NCBI GenBank assembly: GCA_020636255.1
Contig: JACJYE010000017.1
Coordinates: 27,266-91,265 of the forward strand
Length of the DNA: 64,000 bases
Origin: Lewinellaceae bacterium
GTDB lineage: Bacteria; Bacteroidota; Bacteroidia; Chitinophagales; Saprospiraceae
Direction: 5' to 3'
The notes beneath the pieces are model-generated. The model saw nothing but the letters and a program-made list of their open reading frames with translations, was not told where the DNA came from and did no database searches. A program made the position numbers and the translations under genes. Shown piece after piece: positions 51,862-59,663 of the stretch (position 1 is its first letter; each line of letters begins with the position of its first letter).

Positions 51862-52737
51862 TCAATACGTTTTCGTCATTTGTTCCGTAACTACGATTAC
51901 GAAGTCGGCCTTTCCTTTGTTTTCGTCCTCCAGCTTGCTGATATCGGCCTGTTCGACGACCATGATGGTGAGCATCTTCGCTTCCGGCCTGTTTTGCTTC
52001 AGGTACCACAGAATGCCCTCATGGTTCTCTGAATGATAAGAACCGTTGAAATGCAGGAAGGTTTGCCCTTTTTGCCAGTTCTGGCTGATAAAATGGGCCA
52101 TGGTGGCGTCTTTGATGGCCTGGGCCTTGGGGAAATTCTCGTTGGGAGGCCCCCCGTGGCCGCTCATCATGTCCATCATGCTTTTGTAGCAGGGCAGCTC
52201 CGCATCGTAGGGGACAGGCAGCGGGGGCAGGTACCTGTGGGCCTCGTCGGAGAGTTTTTCCAGGCCTTCGAAGCCTTCCTTGTAAACGAGGCTGGCATAC
52301 CGGCGCGGCACGTTGGTGGCGATGAAGGGCAGGCCCTGAGCTTTGGCGTACTCTACCAGCGGTTTGTAGTCCGTTTTGTAGTTCTTCCACAGCCGCGCGT
52401 CCTCCTCGAAGGTTTTGGCGTTCATCTTATCGTCCAGGAATTCCGTGAGTTGCAGCTGGTTGTCGGCTTCGAACATCTCGGCGCCGAGTACGAGCTTACC
52501 GGCCGCTGCTTCGTGCAGCCCCTGCGCGAGCTCCAGCTCCAGCCAGTGTGCGATGGGGTTGTTGTGCAGCTCGCCGAAGAAGATGATATCGGCCTCCTGG
52601 GCTTCCTTCAGGAGCTTGCGGTATTTGACGGATTTGCCCTCCGCATCGAAGAGCTCATAGGGCGGCTTGTCCTGTGCCATGGTAGTAAAGGCGCTGAACG
52701 TACAGCAAAGGATGAGGTAGAAAACAAAGCGGTTCAT
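51862..52737 (-). CDS. ChaN family haem-binding protein
   Basis: A protein of 291 residues (ATG at 52737; a TTG at 52743 is also in frame) with a signal peptide (1-21, TTMAQD). ChaN-type marks are ADIIFFGELHNNPIAHWLEL near the start, GAEMFEADNQLQL, IATNVPRRYASLV and the later HFNGSYHSENHEGILW. ChaN-like proteins bind haem cofacially between two monomers and are linked to iron uptake. Here the gene heads an operon with SCO and cytochrome c, so a role in haem or respiratory metal handling is suggested by context only. Confidence 0.88.
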   Translation of the reverse strand: MNRFVFYLILCCTFSAFTTMAQDKPPYELFDAEGKSVKYRKLLKEAQEADIIFFGELHNNPIAHWLELELAQGLHEAAAGKLVLGAEMFEADNQLQLTEFLDDKMNAKTFEEDARLWKNYKTDYKPLVEYAKAQGLPFIATNVPRRYASLVYKEGFEGLEKLSDEAHRYLPPLPVPYDAELPCYKSMMDMMSGHGGPPNENFPKAQAIKDATMAHFISQNWQKGQTFLHFNGSYHSENHEGILWYLKQNRPEAKMLTIMVVEQADISKLEDENKGKADFVIVVTEQMTKTY

Positions 52738-52769
52738 GTGCAATAGCGTTAATGGCCCAAAATAGGCTT

Positions 52770-53222
52770 TCAGGCGCCGATTGCCAAAAAATGCCCGAAA
52801 AAAAGAAGGCCATCCTCCTTTCCGGGGATGGCCTTTCTGCGCGCCGTTTTTTTCTCCGACCGCCGGCGCTTGGCCTGCAGCCGTTTTTCGGGGTGGGCTT
52901 TCAACTTGCCGGTAGGGCGGCGTTTTTTCACGGGGCGAAGCGCCTTTTCGATGAGCCTGTCGAACTGCCGTATTGCGGCCTGTTTGTTGAGCAACTGCGA
53001 GCGCTCCCTGCTTGCGGCGATGACGAGTATGCCGTCTTTGTTCAGCCGCTTGGCCAGCGATTCCCTGATGCGTTGCTTCTGTTCAGGCGTCAGCAGTGCC
53101 GAACCTTCCAGGCTGAAGCGCAATTCCACTTTCGTCTCCACTTTGTTGACGTGCTGCCCGCCGCTGCCGCCGCTTCGGGAACTGCGGAAACGCAGTTCGC
53201 CATGTAGTGTTTTCGGGTCCAT
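52770..53222 (-). CDS. arfB: Alternative ribosome-rescue factor ArfB-like peptidyl-tRNA hydrolase
   Basis: A 150-residue class I release-factor-like protein. The GGQ motif lies in RSGGSGGQHVNKVETKVEL (residues of about 17-35) and the tail is rich in Lys and Arg (KKRRPTGKLK, EKRLQAKRRR), which enters the empty mRNA channel of stalled ribosomes in ArfB. It should hydrolyse peptidyl-tRNA on stalled ribosomes. There is no codon-recognition domain. The C-terminus carries about 15 extra residues (LLFFGHFLAIGA) beyond the usual basic tail. It precedes chaN by 32 bp and may be cotranscribed with it. Confidence 0.93.
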   Translation of the reverse strand: MDPKTLHGELRFRSSRSGGSGGQHVNKVETKVELRFSLEGSALLTPEQKQRIRESLAKRLNKDGILVIAASRERSQLLNKQAAIRQFDRLIEKALRPVKKRRPTGKLKAHPEKRLQAKRRRSEKKTARRKAIPGKEDGLLFFGHFLAIGA

Positions 53223-53380
53223 AATTGTAGTTTTGCCTTTTCAACAAGCGGGTACCGGGGAAAGTTCCTTCCGTCCTATATCGGATAAAAGGCATCTTTT
53301 TTCCGGGTTTATACCTTTTTCTGTGTATTTTTTCGTTCATGAGGGGAGATCACCCGGGCACAGTTACAAAATCTCTGTTT

Positions 53381-53890
53381 ATGAAACCAACTCTTGCCTT
53401 AGAGCTTGTTTGCCTTGCCGGCGCCTGCTTGCTGTACTGTTCGTGGACAAGTGCTCAAAGTGAGGATCTCACGCAGGATACGATGTTCTTTCGAAGCCAG
53501 AAGGATTCCTTTCAGCTATGGCTGGAGTACTCCGGCATTGGTGATAAACTGCGCGCCGAAGCGCTGAAGGTGGATGATGGGCGGATTTCTTTGTGCCTTT
53601 CCTTCGCCTGCCCCTGCCCCGACAGCGCTGCTCAGGCCTGGCAGGGCCTCAAGGAAGGTTTTGACGAAAAGCATTATATCAGCCTGGAGCAACAGCTGTT
53701 TTACAAACTGGCCAATATGATGGAAGTATGGCAGTCGGAAACCTGCCTCCAGATCAGCGGCGACTATGAAGGGCCGGAGCGGAGCCCGCACTTTTTCCGG
53801 GGTATATACTTCAGGGATGGGAAACTCGTCGTGGAGCCCTCTGCCGAGAACTTCCCATGGGTGATAAATAGTAAAGATGGCCCTGATTGA
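53381..53890 (+). CDS. Small secreted protein of unknown function
   Basis: A 169-residue protein from the ATG at 53381, which gives a signal peptide (LALELVCLAGACLLYCSWTSA). The mature part has paired Cys (SFACPCPDSAAQAW, SETCLQI) and is otherwise unrecognised. The longer frame from 53339 would bury the signal. It overlaps no gene and ends 9 bp before the convergent XRE gene. The signal-peptide codons contain AGAGCTTGTTTG (53401-53412), 12 bp of the MITE end, which may be chance. Confidence 0.6.
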   Translation: MKPTLALELVCLAGACLLYCSWTSAQSEDLTQDTMFFRSQKDSFQLWLEYSGIGDKLRAEALKVDDGRISLCLSFACPCPDSAAQAWQGLKEGFDEKHYISLEQQLFYKLANMMEVWQSETCLQISGDYEGPERSPHFFRGIYFRDGKLVVEPSAENFPWVINSKDGPD

Positions 53891-53899
53891 CGCAGCAGG

Positions 53900-54274
53900 T
53901 CAGTCTTCCTTGCCGATGACTTCGTCCAGCCTCAGCCGTCGGTACTCTTCCGGGTCGCGCTCTTTCAGCGCCTGCGCGACCTCCTCCAGTTTAAGCACCA
54001 ACAGGCGGTTGTACAGGCCCTGTTCCGGGGGAGCAGGCCTGGAAAGGGGTGCGCCCATGCCGTGCGCCTCGCTCTGCAGGTCTTTGTTGACCAGGTTGTC
54101 GAGATTGGCCTGGAATATCTCGCACATCATGAGCAGCATGTCCAACGGCGGCAGGCTCTTGCCTTTCTCGTAATCGCTGACCGTTGCTTTTGTCTTGCCC
54201 AGCTTTTGTGCCAGGTTCTCCTGTGTGAGGCCAAGCTTTTTCCTTAATATCCTGATATTGCCGCTCAAGTACAT
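53900..54274 (-). CDS. XRE-family helix-turn-helix transcriptional regulator
   Basis: A 124-residue protein. The HTH_3 domain spans about residues 1-65: NIRILRKKLGLTQENLAQKLG, then KATVSDYEKGKSLPPLDMLLMMCEIF, a clear Cro/CI-type fold. The C-terminal half is helical (LYNRLLVLKLEEVAQALKERDPEEYRRL) and may dimerise. I start at the ATG 54274 rather than at 54319, whose extra residues are not conserved-looking. It should bind DNA as a repressor or activator; the target is unknown. It lies beside the polymerase cluster but on its own. Confidence 0.85.
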   Translation of the reverse strand: MYLSGNIRILRKKLGLTQENLAQKLGKTKATVSDYEKGKSLPPLDMLLMMCEIFQANLDNLVNKDLQSEAHGMGAPLSRPAPPEQGLYNRLLVLKLEEVAQALKERDPEEYRRLRLDEVIGKED

Positions 54275-54829
54275 TATATAAAAATAAATGTAAGAATTAA
54301 TCCTATTTTTCGTAAGCAAAACTTGATAATAAGGCAGGTTTTTACTTACTTTGTATCAGACACATCCAAACAAGGCTTCATCATTGCAATTTAAGAAACT
54401 TAAACACTTCAAGGTACCATTGTAGTGCTGTAAAATCATTGCCGCTGCATAATACTGTTCTATTTCTTCAACCAATGAACGGGCTTGAAGCTTATGCTTT
54501 CTTTGAACAGATCCAAGTACATTCTGGGGCATTGCAGCGTTCTATTCGCCGAGGAGGCATCAGGGCCAAAGGAGGTGCAATGGCATTCCCGGTTGTCTCC
54601 GAGGCGAATTTTTAATGCTGCATGGCCTCATGGTGGCACGCTTGAGGGTGCTCCGGAAGATGTATTACACAGTGATACACAAAGTAGGCACAAAGACACG
54701 CGAAGGTAACGTTTGGGTTACCCGTTCTTTGTGTAACTCAGTGACTTCTTTATGTGGCTTTGTGTAACTTCTGGGCAGTCTCATGTTGATCCTCCCAACC
54801 ATGCGGCCATGCAACAGTTCTGTCAAGCT
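54275..54829. other. Intergenic stretch with imperfect ACACAAAG-type repeats
   Basis: No convincing gene is present. Around 54660-54780 the motif ACACAAAG and its inverse CTTTGTGT occur several times with a small hairpin GGTAAC/GTTACC (54705-54722). The frame at 54485-54709 has no protein-like character. Confidence 0.5.
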
Positions 54830-56587
54830 CTAGCGCACAACGGTCACCTTTCCTGTCACGGTGAAGTCCGCGAATTTTACGCCTGGAGTATAACTTCCCC
54901 CTTCGTATAACCCGTCGGTGGCCGTGCCACTGTGATCGCCGCCCGTATACAAAGAATAACCCGCGCCTTTCTGCAGATCGGGCGATGAGAATACCAGCGA
55001 CTGAAAGTTTTTAGAGGGCTGGAACGTCAGGATGTCCTCGCCGGCGGAGGTTTCGATATGAACCAGCTTACCCGCTGTGATGGTACTGTTGAAGCGCGCC
55101 AATATGGAGTATTGATCTGAGGAAGACTCAGGCGCCTGGGCCATGTTGGCGCTGCCTACGGCAACGAGTAGCCCCCCTGAGATCTCGAAATCAATGTCAT
55201 AGTCTATAGCGCCGTTATCCTGAGCGGTGGGGCCGTTTACCAGTACCGTGCCCCCCGTCATGGCTATCGAGCCGTTGGCGTCAATGCCGTCACCGGCTGC
55301 TTTGATCACAATGTATCCGCCATTGATGGATATGAAAAAATCTTCGGAAGAATACTCGAACGGGCCGCCGGGGAAATTACCGCCGGCGGAACCGTCCCGG
55401 CCACCGGCAGCGTTAAGGCCGTCATCACTACTGGTGAGGTTTATGTTGCCATTGTTGATGACGGCCACCATGCTTTCCATGCCTTCATAAGATTTTGAGA
55501 CCACAATTTCTCCGCCGTTGACGATCAGGGTGGAGTCGGCATGTATGCCGTCGTCTCCGGATGAGATGTTGAAACTGCCCCCGTTGATGCACAGGTTGTT
55601 GTTGGAGTGCATGGCGTCGTCAGCAGTATTGATGCTGAAAGTGCCACCGTCGATGACCAGGTGTACCCCCGCTTTTAGCCCTTTGGCCGTATTGTTGGAC
55701 AGGCTGGAGCTGCTTCCGCCACCGGCGACAAGGCCAAGAGTACCCGACCCCACCAACACATCCGTAACGGCCTGGATGGCATCGGCCCCGGCGTTAATAT
55801 CAAATGAGCCGTTTTTGATGTAAACGTACCCCCGTGATGCGTCCTCGTCATTATTTGATTTGAGCCCATCACCGCCTGCGTCTACGGTTATATCACCGTC
55901 TTCGATGATGAGGTAGTCTTTTCCCCTGATCCCGTCATCTTTAGCTTGAACGGATATATTGCCGTTGTTTATGACCAGTCCGTCTTTACTGGTTATCGCA
56001 TCGCGGTAGTTGGCATCTATTACAAGCGCTCCCTTTCCCGTAATGCTCAGGTTATCCTTGCTGAAAAGGGTGGCGTCGGGTTCGTCGTCACCCGCATTTT
56101 CGAATACATAACTGCTGCCGTCGGTGAGGAAGTTTTCGGAGCCGTCGTTTAATACCACGACGGTTTTTTCAGCATTGGCAATAAAGATAGCTGAGCTGGT
56201 AGCGTTCGTGATGTTTACGCCGTTCAGGATAAGCCGGACGGGGCCTTCATCGGCAGTCTCGACAATGAGTTGGCCGTTATCCAAAGTGCCTGTTACCTTA
56301 TAATTGCCTGCCGCCGTTACCGTGGCTTTTGTGCCGTCAATGACGACATGGGGTGAATTGGAAGCGATGGCATTCCCGTTCAGCTCGATGCTGATCTCGC
56401 TTGATGCGTCCCATGTATAATCGGAGGCATCGCCATGCCCGGCGTAGTTGCCGGCCAGCACAGAGGCAACAGTATAATCGGTGTAAACACTGTCCACGAC
56501 CTTTCCAATGGAAAAATCTTCTTTTTGACAGGCCGCAAGTATGGCGATAACTGTAAGTGTGGTTGGAAGGAACCCTTTCGTTTTCAT
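54830..56587 (-). CDS. Cthe_2159-type carbohydrate-binding beta-helix lipoprotein
   Basis: A 585-residue lipoprotein (lipobox LAAC, Cys20) made of parallel beta-helix coils: many repeats of the type DGI/DGL (RDAITSKDGLVINNGN, KDDGIRGKDYLIIEDG, GGDGLKSNNDED, ADDAMHSNNNLCINGG). This is the pattern of the Cthe_2159 family, one member of which binds pectin-type polymers with calcium. A GGAG ribosome-binding-like stretch lies 4 bp before the ATG. In other bacteria this family sits with VTC-type polymerase and DUF4956 genes, as here, where it is divergent from them by 0.5 kb. Ligand unknown. Confidence 0.85.
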   Translation of the reverse strand: MKTKGFLPTTLTVIAILAACQKEDFSIGKVVDSVYTDYTVASVLAGNYAGHGDASDYTWDASSEISIELNGNAIASNSPHVVIDGTKATVTAAGNYKVTGTLDNGQLIVETADEGPVRLILNGVNITNATSSAIFIANAEKTVVVLNDGSENFLTDGSSYVFENAGDDEPDATLFSKDNLSITGKGALVIDANYRDAITSKDGLVINNGNISVQAKDDGIRGKDYLIIEDGDITVDAGGDGLKSNNDEDASRGYVYIKNGSFDINAGADAIQAVTDVLVGSGTLGLVAGGGSSSSLSNNTAKGLKAGVHLVIDGGTFSINTADDAMHSNNNLCINGGSFNISSGDDGIHADSTLIVNGGEIVVSKSYEGMESMVAVINNGNINLTSSDDGLNAAGGRDGSAGGNFPGGPFEYSSEDFFISINGGYIVIKAAGDGIDANGSIAMTGGTVLVNGPTAQDNGAIDYDIDFEISGGLLVAVGSANMAQAPESSSDQYSILARFNSTITAGKLVHIETSAGEDILTFQPSKNFQSLVFSSPDLQKGAGYSLYTGGDHSGTATDGLYEGGSYTPGVKFADFTVTGKVTVVR

Positions 56588-57084
56588 GTTCTCCTTTTTT
56601 GAAATAAATAATTGCTTTGCTGTAAAGGGTACCTTTTAACTCCTTAAGGTTGGGCGGTGTTTTGCGCAAAGAACGGAAGCCTGGAACTATTCAACCAACC
56701 CCTTCTTTTTTTCAACCAAAATACCTCATCCGGCTTTTATCTCTGAAGCAGATCCCTGGCAGGGCAGAACGTAGTACATGCCTCCATGCAATGTTGAGGC
56801 AACTCCGAAGAGCCCTGATTCTGGGCACAGAGCTGCACGTAGGAGACAAGGAGTTGCACGGGGCTTTGATAAGCAACACCTTTACTTTGTGAACCTCCGT
56901 GTAGAGTGCCCTCAATGTTGAATTTATGAGGCCTTACGTTGAATATTTCCGGGGGTTGATTTAATACCTATACCCCCTGCCCAACCCAGGCTGTATTTAT
57001 GGTGACTATACTACAGGAAACAAAGGGTTTACATATACATAACCCCGGGTTTACTTCCATGTTGAAATATAAAGCTGATGCCTG
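56588..57084. other. Intergenic region between divergent genes of the VTC cluster
   Basis: No gene-like frame is seen. The region should hold promoters for the beta-helix lipoprotein (minus) and the adaptor gene (plus). I find no clear TTTG-N19-TAnnTTTG match. Confidence 0.45.
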
Positions 57085-58146
57085 ATGGATTATATAATGG
57101 ATAAAACGAACAGAATACGCCTTGCCAGGCTTTTGCTGCTGCTGCTGATCGCAGGGATGGCCTTTGTGCCTATAGACATCCCCTACACTATTGGCAGTAT
57201 GGCCAAAATACTCCCTGCCCGCGAGTGGGTGCTGTCGAGCGGGCAGGATGGGTACCTGTCCATCGCGCTGCATGACCACGTTTCCGGGAAATTGAAACTT
57301 TCGGAAGGCTTTCAGTCTGAACGGGGCGACTTTGTGAGGGTCGAGTTCAGTGATACTGTCCAATACATCAGCAAAGGGGATGCAGTAGCAACGATCGTTT
57401 CCAGTAAGCTGGACGAGCAACTTAACAGCCTCAGGGCCCAGCTGGCGGTAGAAATGTCGAACCACGACGTGGTGGCAACGGGTGAAAAAGAACAGCTCCT
57501 CGGGCAGTTGCAGGAGGAGATCAACCTGTACCGGGAAGGTTTTATCCTGCAGAAAAAGAATTACGAACGGTCTAAGAAACTCCTCGAAGAAGGGATCATC
57601 GCAGTAGCAGAAATGGAGCGGGCGGAAAACGCCTACAACGAAGCCGCCAGGAAGGTAGAAGTAGCGGAAAAGGCACTCAGGGTGGCCGCTACGGGGCAAA
57701 AGAAGGAGTCTGTGTTCCTGGTTTCTACCCGGATAGCATCCCTGAAAAAGCAGATCGCGTTTCTCGAAGAAAAGCAAAAATTGTTTAGCATCACCGCTCC
57801 TTTTGATGGCCTTGTCCGCATAGAAAGCACCGCGACGGGCGACAGGCTGATCATTGAGGACACCACTGCTTCGGTGCTGGCCATCCCTGTTCGACGGAAG
57901 GACAGCCGTTTCGTTTACCCGGGGCAGCACATACAGGTAAAACTGGAGGGGAGCAGTGCCATCATAGATTGTTCCGTGCTTTCCGTAGGCGCCGAAGTGG
58001 AATTTCTCGATCGCGACGAGGTAGTGGCCCTGAAAGCTTTGACGAAGGCCAAAAACCTGCCTTCCGGCATGCCCGTCCGCTGCGAGGCCCGTTGCGATTC
58101 CGTCAGGGTGCCGGAGTTTTTAAGCCGCTCGATACGATGGCAATAA
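57085..58146 (+). CDS. HlyD-like membrane fusion/adaptor protein
   Basis: A 353-residue protein with one N-terminal transmembrane helix (ARLLLLLLIAGMAFVPI), a split lipoyl-like beta domain (ARE..GYLSI near 50 and ITAPFDGLVRIESTATGD near 240) and a long alpha-helical hairpin of about residues 115-235 (LDEQLNSLRAQLAVEM, KLLEEGIIAVAEMERAEN). This is the plan of HlyD/EmrA periplasmic adaptors. It has no RND or ABC transporter partner nearby. It begins the run to the VTC protein (27 bp later). An ATG at 57097 is an alternative start. Its role may be to link the inner-membrane proteins of the cluster to the envelope; this is inference. Confidence 0.8.
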   Translation: MDYIMDKTNRIRLARLLLLLLIAGMAFVPIDIPYTIGSMAKILPAREWVLSSGQDGYLSIALHDHVSGKLKLSEGFQSERGDFVRVEFSDTVQYISKGDAVATIVSSKLDEQLNSLRAQLAVEMSNHDVVATGEKEQLLGQLQEEINLYREGFILQKKNYERSKKLLEEGIIAVAEMERAENAYNEAARKVEVAEKALRVAATGQKKESVFLVSTRIASLKKQIAFLEEKQKLFSITAPFDGLVRIESTATGDRLIIEDTTASVLAIPVRRKDSRFVYPGQHIQVKLEGSSAIIDCSVLSVGAEVEFLDRDEVVALKALTKAKNLPSGMPVRCEARCDSVRVPEFLSRSIRWQ

Positions 58147-58173
58147 TGCCAGATAAGCTCTAAACACAAAAAC

Positions 58174-58911
58174 ATGTTGCGCTACGAATATAAATACATC
58201 GTCCCCATCTACAAGCTCGACAAGCTGAGAAGCTTCATCCTGCCGTTCATGAAGCTCGATACTTTTGCCGAAAGCCAGGGCGGGCAGTATACTGTTAGGA
58301 GTATCTATTACGATACGCCGGGGCTGCAGTGTTATTATGATAAAATGGCTGGGGTGAAACGCCGCAACAAAGTACGCCTGAGGGGTTATAATGACGATGG
58401 AAGCAGGGGCACGGTATTTTTTGAGATCAAGAAAAAAGTGGACGGGCCGCTATTCAAAAACAGGGCTTCTTTAGAGTACCGGCACGCCAAAAAAGTACTG
58501 GAAGGCGAAGCCCTGGAACAACACCTTCAGGCCAACCAGCGTATACCTATGGCCCGTGATAATGCCCGGCGGTTTATGTACCATATATATGCCCGGCAGA
58601 TGCATCCTGCCGTCACCGTGATCTATGAGCGGGAACCTTATCAGTCTATCCTGCATGACAGCAATAACAATCTTCGGATCACTTTCGACAAAAACCTGCG
58701 GGCCGTAGCTTATCCTTCTCCTGATTCGCTATATGATGAGGACGGTGCAAAACCTGTTGACTACCAGCATTTTATTATGGAGGTCAAGTTTAACCACTAT
58801 TTCCCTTCGTGGCTGAAGCCGGCCATTGGCAGCCTGGGCCTCGTACATGGGCCGGCTTCTAAATATGCCATGTGCATTCAGGCCCTGGGGCTTGATAAAG
58901 TACGGCTATAG
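58174..58911 (+). CDS. VTC-domain polyphosphate polymerase family protein
   Basis: A 245-residue protein that is a nearly bare VTC/CYTH tunnel domain. The basic and acidic residues lining the tunnel are all in place: RYEYKYIV (E-x-K), VRSIYYDTPG, KRRNKVRLRGY, FFEIKKKVDG, RITFDKNLR and FIMEVKFN near the end. In yeast Vtc4 this fold makes polyphosphate from ATP; bacterial members of this stand-alone type are linked to polyphosphate but mostly untested. There is no membrane or SPX domain. It lies 33 bp before DUF4956 and should act in the cytoplasm at the membrane. Catalysis is inferred from motif conservation. Confidence 0.88.
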   Translation: MLRYEYKYIVPIYKLDKLRSFILPFMKLDTFAESQGGQYTVRSIYYDTPGLQCYYDKMAGVKRRNKVRLRGYNDDGSRGTVFFEIKKKVDGPLFKNRASLEYRHAKKVLEGEALEQHLQANQRIPMARDNARRFMYHIYARQMHPAVTVIYEREPYQSILHDSNNNLRITFDKNLRAVAYPSPDSLYDEDGAKPVDYQHFIMEVKFNHYFPSWLKPAIGSLGLVHGPASKYAMCIQALGLDKVRL

Positions 58912-58944
58912 AATTAGTCCTTAACAAGAAACGCTATCAACTCC

Positions 58945-59634
58945 ATGCTAGAAGAATTCCAACAGATAGATGTTTTTCGGCCTTCTATATTTGATTTTTC
59001 AGCAAACCTGCTCGTGTCATTGGCTTGCGGCGTGGCCATAGCATTGGTGTACAGATATATCTACAAAGGCGGTAGCTATTCACCGACTTTTGTTAACTCG
59101 CTGGTGCTGTTGAGCCTCATTACGACGGTCGTCATTTTGGTTATCGGCAACAACCTGGCGCGGGCATTCGGGCTGGTGGGCGCCATGTCTATCATCCGTT
59201 TTCGTACAGCTGTCAGGGATGTACAGGATATTGTCTTCATCTTTTTCTCGCTTTGTATCGGCATGGCTGCCGGAGTGGGGTTGAATTCCATAGCTGTGAT
59301 CGGCACGGGCTTTATCAGCGCCGTTATTTTATTGCTGGATGCGACGGGCTTTGGCCGCCCTGCCCAATTGAAACACCTGCTGCAGCTTACCTATTCCGGT
59401 ACGCCTAAAGAGGAGGCTAGCCTTCAGGAATTATTGAAACGATACTGCCGAAGCACGCAACTCATGAACCTGCGCCAGCTCAGGAAAGAAGATGAGATAG
59501 AAGCCTTTTATCATCTGACGTTGCGCCGTTCCAAAAAAGAACAGGATTTTGTTGCTGCGGTCAGAGCGCTTGGCTTCGTTTCACAGGTGAACCTGTTTTT
59601 TGAAGAAGAAGGAGGTGGTATGCCAGCCGCCTAG
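58945..59634 (+). CDS. DUF4956 membrane protein
   Basis: A 229-residue protein with four or so membrane helices in the first 130 residues (SANLLVSLACGVAIALVYRYI, VNSLVLLSLITTVVILVIG, FIFFSLCIGMAAGVGLNSI, IGTGFISAVILLLDATGF) and the conserved cytoplasmic loop GLVGAMSIIRFRTAVRDVQD, the hallmark of DUF4956. The C-terminal 90 residues form a soluble alpha/beta domain. The family regularly neighbours VTC-domain proteins, and its transport or anchoring role is unknown. The gene ends at the spot where the next frame opens. Confidence 0.88.
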   Translation: MLEEFQQIDVFRPSIFDFSANLLVSLACGVAIALVYRYIYKGGSYSPTFVNSLVLLSLITTVVILVIGNNLARAFGLVGAMSIIRFRTAVRDVQDIVFIFFSLCIGMAAGVGLNSIAVIGTGFISAVILLLDATGFGRPAQLKHLLQLTYSGTPKEEASLQELLKRYCRSTQLMNLRQLRKEDEIEAFYHLTLRRSKKEQDFVAAVRALGFVSQVNLFFEEEGGGMPAA

Positions 59635-59663
59635 TGGCTAAATCCATTAACTATCCTATCGTC

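Noticed and set aside
53401..53412. AGAGCTTGTTTG inside the small secreted protein gene as another MITE end
   Set aside because: Only 12 of 18 bp match and the bases encode a good signal peptide, so chance is as likely.
54485..54709. A 74-codon plus-strand frame in the 54.3-54.8 kb gap
   Set aside because: Composition and sequence show no protein character, and it runs into a repeat-rich non-coding tract.
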